A stretch of DNA of 64,000 nt, taken from NCBI RefSeq assembly GCF_002105155.1, contig NW_019029030.1:1-64000 (forward strand), given 5' to 3'. Both the position numbers and the translations under genes were made by a program. This document shows positions 49,899-60,601 of the stretch, piece after piece. This DNA is from Lobosporangium transversale. Its lineage: Eukaryota > Mortierellomycota > Mortierellomycetes > Mortierellales > Mortierellaceae. A model generated the notes under the pieces. It saw only the letters and a program-made list of their open reading frames with translations. It did not search any database and was not told where the DNA came from. Position 1 is the first letter of the stretch. Each line of letters begins with the position of its first letter.

Positions 49899-50851
49899 TC
49901 ACGTAGCGCCAAAACTATGTTTATTAGCAGCTTCGTCTCCGTCCGATACTTTCTGCCGTTGATCTGCTCTTTCATCTTGCTGTTGTTGCTGAAATTGGGG
50001 TTGCTGCTCACCCTGTTGTTGTCCACTGATCCAATGCTCCATCAAGTCACGTGCCTGAGCACGTACATAGGCTGCTGCTGCTCTTGGATCACGCTTAGTC
50101 AAGGGTTCTCGTTCACGTTCATGTTCACGTCCATGTTCACGCTCTCGCTCTCGCTCTTGCTCAAGTTCATGCATATCTTGGATACTCCTTTGCATCCCTG
50201 CAAGGGTAGCCACAATCGCTGAAAGATCTGCCTTAGTCTCGCGATTGACTTGATACTGTTTCGCGTTTAATCTAGCATTCTCTATCTGGAGAATGGCCTT
50301 GAGTTTGTTATTATTATTATTGTTTTGACTCTTGTCGTCGACACTGCTGTTATTCCTTTTGTGAGGTTGCTCATCCTTCTTAGGGAAGAGTCCTTGGAAG
50401 GCCATGCCAGGTTTAATTTTATGGTTCTTTTCATGGAACGCGGCCATTTTGAGCGGATCAGCTGTGTGATAGATTTCTTTTGGGAAGCAGTCATGTGTAT
50501 CGCGAAAGCCTTCAATATAGTAGGACATATTTTCGGCTGACTCGATGTAACGGAGGCGGCACTCGATCCAAGTCAGGCGCCAGCAGTCATCTCCCCTGAT
50601 GAATGTCATACTGAACAGGGCTATTTCCCCAATGATGATTGAAATATATATGGTTATTAATAAAAAACCAAAATCGCATGGAATGTTAACGGTATTGATC
50701 TTCAAAGTAAAAGTAAATCATAAACTTACAGATCAAAACATTCATCATAACAATGTTGGTGAAAAGATAACAGAAAATCATCATAACATGGAACCCCCAG
50801 TCTTGGCTTGACAACTCGCTGTTAATAGGTCCAAACCGACCAGCTTATCCG

Positions 50852-50882
<31 letters not shown>

Positions 50883-52822
50883 CTGTCAAATTTAAAATCA
50901 GGTATCGACCTACTGCCAAATATTAACTTTTTTGTGTGTGTGTTGTGCCTACCATAAAAAAGAACGTTGAAGTTAAAGCACCAAAGAACTGAGTTGGATA
51001 TCCTGTGTTTGGATCGCGTAGCGAGCATGTTTCTTCCGAGCAAGCTTTTAACACATGAAGGATAGCGATTGTGAACGTGGCAATTCCTACGCCAAAGATG
51101 ATGAAAAAGGCCAGGATCTCTGCGATTTCTCTTTGAATAATCGTTACATATTTGCATACCATTTTGATCACTCGAAGCTCATACAGCTATTTTACCGCAA
51201 CAATCACAATTTTAATATCAGATAAAAAGTGATAATTAAGACCGTTATCCTGGAGCCGTGGATGCGAGTCTGAGTAGCCATCATATTGAGGACTATGGTT
51301 TCATTATAAGCGTACTCGAGGGTCTCATCTTCAAGGAGCAGGTCGACCGGTAGCATGTCCATAATGCAATCGTGTCCACAAGAGCTAAAGCGGTCTCTAG
51401 GAGGCGTTAATGCGTTGGCATCCTTCACAATATTGACGATAGAGCCCTAAATGGGGGATTAAAGAGACATAGGATTAATGTCAGTGAATCATCACTCTTT
51501 CTTTCTTTCAATCTCTCCTTCTTTTGATATTTACTTGGGCATAAGTAAAGGCCGGACCCGTAATTGGGACTGGATACTGGATCTCATAATCCTGATGAAT
51601 ACTCAACGTTTTTGCAACAGACATGTCGCGCGTGCTGATGAGTCGACGGCAACCTCCTTCTTCTGGCTCAACTATACTATCAGTCGATGTGTTCGTTTGG
51701 CCCAGAACCAAGAAGTGGTCCTTCTCTAGGACGACTTCAAAGTAGTTCTCGTCGCTCAAACTCTCGGGCTCATAGCCTGATGATGAGATTGCATATGAAT
51801 GGACATTGAGCGTTTTATCCTGCGAGCTTCCTTTACCGTGACCAATGCTGATGAGCTGCTGTGGCTTTCCCTCACCGTACAACACCTGGTCTATTGTTGA
51901 GCAATAAGGTAAATCATCAGCATGAGAAATGATATGACAAGTAGGAAGTTTTTTTTCTTTTTTTTTTTACCATAGATACTATTCTGCCCGCTCTCTAGAG
52001 TGATATAACGCAGCTCAAAACTGCCGATAGCGCCACTACCGAAGTTGAAAGACAGTTCCATAGGCCCACAAGCATCAAGCTCGATTTGACCATCTAATCG
52101 CAGGCGAGTGAACCTTTCCGTGGCTATTTAATGGCAACAGGGTTTGAAAAGAAGTCAGTAAGTAATTATAAAATGATGATATACATGACACTATAAAGGA
52201 TTATGCGTCTTACAAATGTTGCGAAGCTCTTGATTGCTGATGATGGTTTTGCAGGTCTCTGCCTATGTTAATAATAAAAAAAAATTATCCAAGAGAAGAC
52301 CTTGTCAGCTCTTCCTTCCTTTTGCCAGGTAAAGAGCAGCAACATACGCATATAGAACACTCTAGTTCCCTCATGTACCATGTAAACACAATGATTATCG
52401 TCGTCGAGCTGGCGCGCGTCGATGGTTAACGACTGCAGTGACTTTGTATCCATGTTCTTGAAGGATACACAAAAAACTATCGAGTACCATCCAGGCTCAA
52501 GAGCGCTGATATCTAAAGTACACTTCCATCGAGGACCTGCACGTACAACGACTGCAGGGAGGGGCCCGTATTTTAAGCTGCCATGAACACCCTCGATGGT
52601 GTTGCGGAGATACCATCCTTTTTCAGGTGTCTGAACTGATTGAAATATATTTATAGCATCTAGGGCCGTGGGCGATAAAGGTCTATTAGTTGTGTAGGTC
52701 TTAGTCGTTTCGATCGCCGTGCTATTAGTGGGTAGCGGCCCTACTGTGGGGGAGCCCAAATGGTGCTGTTGTTGTTGCTGTTGCGTTGCTTTTTTCTGCG
52801 GTTTCTGGTGTTGCTTGGGCAT
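49899..52822 (-). CDS. Compact ion-channel-like membrane protein (pore domain only)
   Basis: Eight minus-strand exons: 52822-52348, 52258-52214, 52123-51971, 51890-51535, 51446-51243, 51186-50953, ~50844-50730, 50620-49899, about 767 residues. The N-terminal ~420 residues are soluble beta-rich-looking sequence (GWYLRNTIEGVHGSLKYGPL; YITLESGQNSIY). Then come S5 (EILAFFIIFGVGIATFTIAI), a pore loop with QFFGALTSTFFFM, and S6 (GFHVMMIFCYLFTNIVMMNV), followed by DDCWRLTWIECRLRYIESAE and a Gln/Arg/Glu-rich tail. This C-terminal layout resembles TRP-like fungal cation channels. The S1-S4 helices such channels have before S5 are absent; exon 5 joins exon 6 across a 56-nt intron. The exon 6/7 junction needs GT-AA or TA-AG ends to keep the frame, so an assembly error or non-canonical intron is possible there. 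Confidence 0.75.
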
Positions 52823-54180
52823 GATGGAATGCAATATAAACTACACAAAATATACAAAGTGGAATGAATGAGGTGCCAAGAGGTATATGCCCTGGATAAA
52901 GGCAATGCAAGATGTATAGCAAGAAGAAATCAAAAAGCGAAGATTGTTTGCAGAAGGAAGATCGACAAAAAAAAAAAAAAAAAAAAAAAAGGAAAGAAAA
53001 GAAACAGCATGTATGTGAGCATGGAAGCATAAATCCGAAAAGTGGAAAGGAGAAGAGAAGGGGAGAAGGCGGCTTTACTGCCATTTATGTGATCAACGGT
53101 TCAATTGATCAACGCCCTGCCTCGCCTCGTGGCGCGTACTCTGCATTTCGAGGAAAAAATTTTTTTTTTTGACGCGTCTTTGAAACATTTTCGACACACC
53201 GTCTCTGTGCCCGTGTGAAACCTTTTATTAACTGGTAGTGCGACCGTGCACAGTTTTTGAATGCTATCAGAGTTCGAGCCAGAGGCTGCGAGCATTTATA
53301 TACACGATAGAAGAACAATATGCCACGCTTTTGAGCACCACATTGTTGGTTGCTTGGGCCATGCTATGGTCTGGCACAATGCAACGCGGCACAGTTTGAT
53401 ATTATGACGGAGCAATTGACACGCTCAGTTACACTATCTAACCATTGTTTTCTCTCCCTCTCTTCATGTTCTCATTCCTTTTTACCTTATGGACCAGAGG
53501 CCGCCTGTCTCGACTTGCTACATGCCCAAAATGCTTCTTTTTTTCCTCTTGTCTCATCGACATTTGCATCATCTCTAACACTTGCCTTCTAACAGAAGAC
53601 CAAGCAAGTCTAGATGGTACATTTCCCCATTATTGTGCATTTCATTTAAAATTAGGACAAGTTTTATTAACAAGTAGAGTTATGGGATATCATCTGGATC
53701 TCGGTGAAAGCTAGGCGAATATGCTGTCCCGTATTACTTGTATTGCACGGACAATTTGACTGGTGCTTGACCTGGTAAGCTATAATATTCAACTCTTAAA
53801 GCACATTAATATTCTTAAGAAAGAGTGAAACAGTGAGGTCCCAACGCAATCGAATGGTCATTATTGCTATCGTTGGTTGAAGTTCTGTCATCGAATTTTT
53901 TTTTTTTTTTTTTTTTTTTTTCGCCTGTATGTTAAGAGAATGCCACAAAGCTGATTTCGAAGACAGCACAGACCCGTCTGTTGAATTGAGTTCATGTTGA
54001 CATGAAATAGTGACAAAATAGGTTCAGCAGAAGTCTTTTAATGGTCGAGACGCCAGAGACATCTAGTCTCTAGACAATGATACAATGACGTTTCTTTCAT
54101 TTGAAGAAAGGCTTAAAAGGCGCTTATGTGTGGGAATGAACATTCATTTCGTTTTTATTTTATTTTATTTTTTTGAATTC
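52823..54180. other. Divergent intergenic region
   Basis: 1.36 kb between the channel gene and the HAD gene, which point away from each other. It contains a poly(A) run (52966-52990), a poly(T) run (53898-53921) and GA-rich DNA. Short ORFs at 53350-53714 have no recognisable features. Confidence 0.5.
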
Positions 54181-54605
54181 ATGGCAACTACACTCTACCG
54201 ATTCACCGATGCTGAAGGGCTTGTTCATCTCTTTGAGAACAAACATGACAAGAATCTGAGTTCATACTTGGAAGTGGGTGACATTCATGGATGTCTTCAC
54301 CTTAATGGAATACCTTCTGGCAGGCCGTCTCCAATTGCAATCACTAAATCTCTCTTGGACTTTGACCACCTCGTTTGTGATTTCGATGAGACCATCACTG
54401 AACACGATACAACTTCTTCGTTCGATACTCTCGCCAATGAAATCCGTCCCGTCCATTATGCGGACCCACAGCTGTCCTGGTCCGAGATCTTGCAAGCCTA
54501 TCTGGAAGATCTGGACAAAGTCGCAGTGGGGGATCTGTGTCATTTAAACGCATCAATGTCCACATCCACCCCTTCCTCATCATCTACGTCTTTGAACATG
54601 GATGG

Positions 54606-54649
<44 letters not shown>

Positions 54650-55733
54650 CACATCGTTTATTAGATCCTCATATTCGGGAGCTGAAATGTCATGTAGACG
54701 GTCGCACATTTACTCCAGAACCCGAGACCGTCGTTCCCAAGATCCCCTCGCTTCAACCTTGGATCCATTCTCAAATGCGCAAACGCGCGGTTGAAAAGGT
54801 ATCTCTGGATCGAGTCTATGAAAGCGGTAATCTTGTGGGATTGACTCGTGCTCAGATTCGAGCTTATGGACGCGAAAAAATCCGACTTCGTCCAGGGGTG
54901 GTTCAGTTTATGAAGCTCTTTATAGAAGAGCAAGACCGTAAGGAGCGAGCACTAAAACAGGAGCTAGGTGATGAAGGAGTCCCTACCGTAGATTCACACG
55001 GTTGTAGGAAAAGAAGAGGGGAGCTGTGGATTGTTTCTGTCAATTGGAGTCAGGACCTGATCCGGGGAGCGATGGATCAGATCTTTGGCAGTGAAGAAGC
55101 AACTGAGCGGTATCTACCAGACTCTCAATTGATTTGCTCCAATCTGATGTTTTCGTATGAGGATCATCAAGAATTACAAAAGCGACGTAGAGAAAAGGGT
55201 GATAATAGTGGAAGTGAAGGCACTGCTGATGTTACTACTAATAATACCAATAATACAGAGACCAAAAGCCAAGACCAAGGACGAAGTGGAGACGAGATCG
55301 CTGATGTGGATGTTGCTGATAAGAGATCAAAGCAAGATGACGCAGCTGAAGAAGAAGCATATTTATCGAACGGCCAAGTCAAAGTCAACTGCCTGACAGG
55401 CACAGATAAGTTGCGTGCGTTTCGAAAGATTCAGGAAGAGTATGCCAGCAAATATGGTCTTGCTCCTGTTGAAACTAAATGGGCTTACCTGGGTGACTCT
55501 TCCACTGATCTTGGATGCTTAGGTATTAATCTGTTCTCTTTTCAAAACATCACTATATATATATGTATATATCATATAGTTGCTAACCATTCGATTCGTT
55601 TTATAACTCTATCACTGTAGTTGAAGCTGATGTTGGGATTATTATTGGCAACAGCAAGTCGCTTCTGGTTGAGTGCGAACGTTCTGGTGTCCAAGTGATT
55701 GATGTCCATGTAAAAAAGCCCAAAATAAAGTAG
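54181..55733 (+). CDS. HAD-superfamily phosphatase-like protein with polyglutamine insert
   Basis: Two exons, 54181-55522 and 55621-55733, giving 484 residues. HAD motif I is DFDETIT, motif II is VSVN in ELWIVSVNW, a Lys region is GTDKLRAF, and motif III/IV is YLGDSSTDLGCL. These are typical of phosphatases of the phosphoserine-phosphatase-like branch. Two low-complexity inserts interrupt the fold: a polyglutamine run (about 14 residues, CAACAG codons, 54606-54649) and a Lys/Glu/Thr/Asn-rich stretch (~residues 335-400). The start at 54181 is preferred over 54085 because the upstream codons read as an unlikely Phe-rich string. The substrate is unknown. Confidence 0.82.
54606..54650 (+). repeat. 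CAACAG/CAG repeat inside the HAD gene
   Basis: Seven CAACAG units encoding polyglutamine. Length polymorphism is likely. Confidence 0.95.
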
Positions 55734-55852
55734 TCACAAGCAGCTTTTCTAATGGTCAGAAGCTGTTGATGTCTTTTTTTACACTTCATCTTTAAACCCA
55801 TACAACCTGTAGAACTCCTTTATATACATATATAATTCGAAAGAAAAAGGAA

Positions 55853-56304
55853 ATGTCTGATGTAACAGCATCGAATGCAGCAGCAGGCCTTAGCCAATCA
55901 CCAGCTCTTGCATCAGGATTTCAATTTCCATCCATTCACAACTTTCCACCTTTTTACACGTAATGCAATACAATGGAAGTTTTTATTTTTTTTTATTATA
56001 TTTCTAGATATTAATTTCTCTGATATTAATGTTCTATATAATCCCCAACAGATTGCAGCCGACCGCGTCTACATGGAAAAATCAGGCGGAACTATGGAGC
56101 ACGATTATCATGCGTTATTATAAGCATCACCGACTTTATCAGCTGGATCTGGATGACACTGCCGTTAACGATCAATTGTTCAACAACCAACGGATAAATC
56201 GTAAGGAAGAAAAATATTCAAAGTATTTTTTTTTTTTTTCCCCTGTCTTCTCTTATTCACTCATTCTTACCAAGGAGATGAACCTGGCTTCACAATGGAT
56301 TATT

Positions 56305-56368
<64 letters not shown>

Positions 56369-56927
56369 AATAATATATAGGGAGACTCAAACCAGAGACT
56401 ATTCAGGCTATAGTGGATGTGATGGTCAAGAAAGGTGAAGGCAAAAAAAAAAAAAAAAAGATTTGTTCTGTGTGACAAAACATTTTCACGTTCAGGGAAT
56501 ATCAATTTATTAATTTAAAATTCATCATCATAGGCGATGCTGAGTGGGACGCGACATCAAAAAAGAGAAGGGCAATCGTTTACTGGCGCAAACCCGAGGA
56601 TTGGGCAGAAATGATCTTAGCATGGGTAATTTTTTTTTTCTTTTTTTTTTTCCTTGTCAATTAAATTTTTGATACATTCTTATTTCTTTTTATTTTTATT
56701 TTTATTTTTTTATCCAGGTTTTTGAATTGGGCCTTAATAATTCGATTTTAACTTTCTATGAGATTGCACATGGCGAGGATTCAGAAGGCCAAGAGTTCCA
56801 TAATATTCATCCAACCGTCCTACAAAAAACCATGGAAGTATTGGTGAGACGTGGGATTGCAGCCACATTCCAAGGCGCGACGTTTGAAGAGATGGGAGTC
56901 AAATTCTTTAATGCAGGAGCAAAATAA
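55853..56927 (+). CDS. VPS25: ESCRT-II subunit VPS25
   Basis: Five exons: 55853-55959, 56052-56200, 56381-56434, 56534-56625, 56718-56927, giving 203 residues, slightly longer than the usual ~176-200. Conserved blocks include FPPFYTLQP at the entry to the first winged helix, WKNQAELWSTIIMRYYK, FNNQRINRRLKPETIQAIVD, RAIVYWRKPEDWAEMILAWV and FEEMGVKFF at the end. VPS25 forms the two arms of the Y-shaped ESCRT-II complex and recruits VPS20 at the endosome. Exon 3 is only 54 nt; its borders are fixed by the conserved blocks on either side. Intron 2 contains T22 immediately followed by about A42, a perfect hairpin-forming palindrome. Confidence 0.95.
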
Positions 56928-57147
56928 TAAAAAATTAAAATATGAAATATTCCCACGGGGAGGCCCAACTTGTTCAAATATCCTTGACTGACCTCTTTAA
57001 TAATCTTTTGGATTTGATCCGCGTATCATTCAATATGGTTGTATGCAAAGATTTGTAAGTGAATAATCTATAACAGGTCCAACCATTTTATTTTCTCCTT
57101 CCTTATCTTTAATTTATGTCTAACAATCCCAGTCCTCTTTCTTATAT

Positions 57148-58896
57148 TTACAACTTCTTGGTCAACTCAGGCACAGCAGTAAACAGATCGCCGACAAGAC
57201 CATAGTCAGCAACCTGGAAGATGGGTGCCTCTGGGTCCTTGTTGATGGCAACAATCGTCTTGGAATCTTTCATACCAGCCAAGTGCTGAATGGCGCCTGA
57301 AATACCAACAGCGATGTAGCTATGCGTTTTTAAATCATAAAGTCATTAAAGCATGGTTAGATTTATAATTAGTTTATAGGTGCCGTTGACTAATATTGTG
57401 AGAAAAAAAAAAGTCGACGCATTTTCCAGGATCCTTACAGCTCAGGGGCAACAATCTTTCCGGTTTGACCGATCTGAAGAGAGTTGTCAACATATCCAGC
57501 ATCGACGGCAGCACGGGAAGCACCAACTATATTGCAAAAAAAAAAAAAAAAAAAAAAACGGGTTCATTTCTATAGTTGTACATCATAAAAAAATTAAGAG
57601 ATGTGACACCTTGGACCTGCATTGTTTTCTCTCTTACCGGCAGCACCGATCTTGTCAGCCAATTCATAAAGCATTCCAAAATTCTCGCCATTCTTCATGC
57701 CACGGCCTCCAGCAATAACACGGGTAGCAGAGTCAAGTTCAGGACGGTCAGACTTTTGCATGTGCTCGCTGACAAATTCGGCCAAGTTCTTGTCTGCAGA
57801 GATTGAGGGAGCATCCTCTTGAGAGGCAGCAGAGTCCTGTTGACCAGCAGCTGGGAAGGCAGTGTTACGGACAGTAATGACCTTGATTCCATCGTTAGAC
57901 TTGACAGTTGCAATAGCGTTACCTATCCCAAACCATCGGGATTTGAAGGATGTCAGATCAACATTGAGTCTCTTTTTTTTTATTCATCTCTCTATTCTCA
58001 CGGAATATTTTACTATTCAAAACATACCGGCATAGATAGGACGGACAAAGGTATCGGCGCTCTCGACACCAGTGATGTCAGAAACCTGGGCAACATCGAG
58101 AATGGCGGCAGCACGAGGCATGACATTCTTGCCAAAAGCAGAGTGAGAGGCAACCAAGTGAGTGAAACCATGCTTCTTCTGAGTTTCGACCAAGAGGGTG
58201 GCATGAGATTCAGGCAAGGCATGTGTGAAGGCATCACTCTTGGCGACCAAGATTTTGGAGACACCAGACAGCTTTGCGACCTCACTAACGACAGTGTCGG
58301 GAGCATTACCGGCAACGAGAGCAGTGATGGAACCGCCAAGTTTGGAAGCAGCTGTGAGGGCGTTCAAGGTCGAAGCAGCAACCTTGTTGTCCTTGTGCTC
58401 AACCAACAAGAGGGTAGAAACGTTACCGCTGGTGGCATAAGTACGAGCCTGTTCATTTGATTGTCATAGGAATGAGAGAAAGGAAAAAAAAAAAAAAAAA
58501 AAAAGAAAAAAAAAGGTCAGGATGGTGTCTTTTGAATTAAAGCAATGTAATATGATAGGATGGGATAGATGGGAAAGGACGGGATAGGATGGGATGTAAC
58601 CATGCAAGGGTTGAAATTTATCAAAACATCGGCTGAAAAAGATCAAAAATAGCGATTTTGTACATGTTGATGGAGACATTGATTGCTATTCATCCATCAA
58701 TTTTGCTCCGTGGTATTTTCGCGTGTGCCCATGTACTTAAATGGGAGATTCAGGGACCGACAAAAACAAAAAAGTCTTTTGCGCGATCTTTTTATGCAGT
58801 GAATGAAATTTGCGGTAGATTGTTGTACTTTGTATTATTTTTTACTATTATTACCAAGGAAAAGGCAGGAAGAGCAGTGCGACGGAGGGCAAACAT
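57148..58896 (-). CDS. ETFA: Electron transfer flavoprotein alpha subunit
   Basis: Five minus-strand exons: 58896-58855, 58448-58028, 57922-57638, 57526-57439, 57319-57148, giving 335 residues, matching the usual length. The first exon encodes only the mitochondrial leader [14 protein letters not shown]. The N-terminal domain starts [20 protein letters not shown]. The FAD-binding C-terminal domain has [12 protein letters not shown], the signature [40 protein letters not shown] and [24 protein letters not shown] takes electrons from acyl-CoA and amino-acid dehydrogenases in the matrix and passes them to ETF-QO. Introns 1 and 3 carry sense-strand poly(T). It is convergent with VPS25, the stops being 220 bp apart. 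Confidence 0.96.
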
Positions 58897-60601
58897 GATG
58901 GAAATGATGTGTGAGTGGGGAGGATGAAATGATGTATGAAGAGACTGATCTGGCAATATGCGGGGATTGGAGGAACGATAAAAAGAAAGCACACGGGCAT
59001 GAGAGCAAAAAATAAGCACGTGGAAATCAAAATCGTGGCTTATCCCATCTACCTTTAAAATTGGTGGCGTTTTTTTAAGCATGTGAAACAGTCAGTATTT
59101 TATGAAAACACCTTGAAGATGATATACACCGACACATTTGAGCGTCTGTCATTGAGGCTGGTTGCTAGTCATAGCGAAGGATGGCGTGGGTGGATGAATG
59201 AATTTGGAGTCTGCAGAACACAGTGAGGGAAGAGTAGCTATGAATTGTTGTAAGCGATACTCAAGGAATGAAGACACGCTTACTGTGAAAAAAAAAAAAA
59301 AAAAAAAAAAAAAAGTTCCGGTGCAGAATTTACCAATGCCACAAGATTTTGTATGTCAGGGCATATATAAAAGATACAGCCTTGATATATACCATGACTG
59401 TTGTTTTATTCAGTTCATACAGGCCTTCTGTAGTTAACTGCAGCCTGTTCGCGTGAGCACTATTGGTACTATCGTTAAAATTGATAACAATATATCGATC
59501 ACATATTTTACCGAATTTGAAAAGATAAAAAAAGCCCTTCTTTCTGATATTGAACTCTTCTTATCAGTTCGTGTGAATTACAAACAGCCTTTGTATCAAT
59601 CACATCAATCGTTTTAACAGACCATCGTCCCAAAAACAACAAAACCTAAACCCACGACTTCTAGCAGTGCTCACCAACCCGGATACATCAAGGGAAAGCA
59701 AGAAGGCGAGGAAGTAACTGATACGACAAATCAAGGCTCGCTGAATTGTACAGAGAAAGATCAAGCTAGCCAATCTTCATAGTATGGTGGAATAAATCAA
59801 TCTAGGTTACTCCTCTTTCCGGTGGCGGTACACCATCAAGGCTTGAGATACCATGCGACTACTGCAATAGTAATGACGGATGCATCGATTCAACAACCAA
59901 AGACAGATGCCGTCCTCTCTGTCTTGTCAATTGAAGCTACTTCGACTCTCCATTACTGCTAAGACGACTATCACTACTGTGCTACAAAGTTCAAGCCCTC
60001 GATATCAATAATTGATGCCACGAAAGCACCAAAGCGGCAACCGAGATTATGTGTATGTTCTTGTCTTTCCTATATGTTATAGATCGTCTTTTTATTATTA
60101 TCGTTACTAATATTGTTATTTGCAGAGCACAGGAGAACAAAATGCTTTAATGAGATATACAGCAAAGAGTTCCATCCTCGAGTCTATTTTATTCCCCCTA
60201 TTAGAGTTTATTATAAAAAAGGGGAGGCCATATTGAAGAGCTGAATGACCAAGTTTCTATTCTGAACTCCATTGCATCCATTGACTTACTGCCCTATTTT
60301 TTAATGTATAGGAATAAGAGAAATAAGTAAGTTAAAAAGGAGAAATAAACAATTACCAGATTCGGTTTTCTCTCGATCCCATCTAGTAAGTGAAATAGCT
60401 GAACTGTCGTTGGCAGTCTGTAAAAACTCTTCTTTAAACTTGGGGATATGTAATGCCTTTTCTTCTTTTTTTTTTTTTATCATCACTTTTTATCACCATT
60501 CTTTACAATGGTATCATCATCAGTAGGTAGTTATGCGTTGGGAAGCTTATGTTCAAGGCTCTCGTCCCCCATACCATGTTGTAAATTAACAATATATTTC
60601 T
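58897..60601. other. Intergenic region, no gene seen
   Basis: 1.7 kb. The left part is the ETF-alpha promoter region. A poly(A) run lies at 59287-59314. The rest is AT-rich with only short ORFs. A Lys-rich minus-strand frame at 60301-60486 has no recognisable domain. Confidence 0.5.

Noticed and set aside
50640-50705. Alternative S6 helix (FGFLLITIYISIIIGEIALF)
   Set aside because: It is intron sequence; splicing at 50730/50620 gives the better-conserved NVLISLFSMTFIRGDD.
59590-60060. Possible gene in the ETFA to F-box gap
   Set aside because: All frames contain frequent stops and no splice pair gives a continuous protein.
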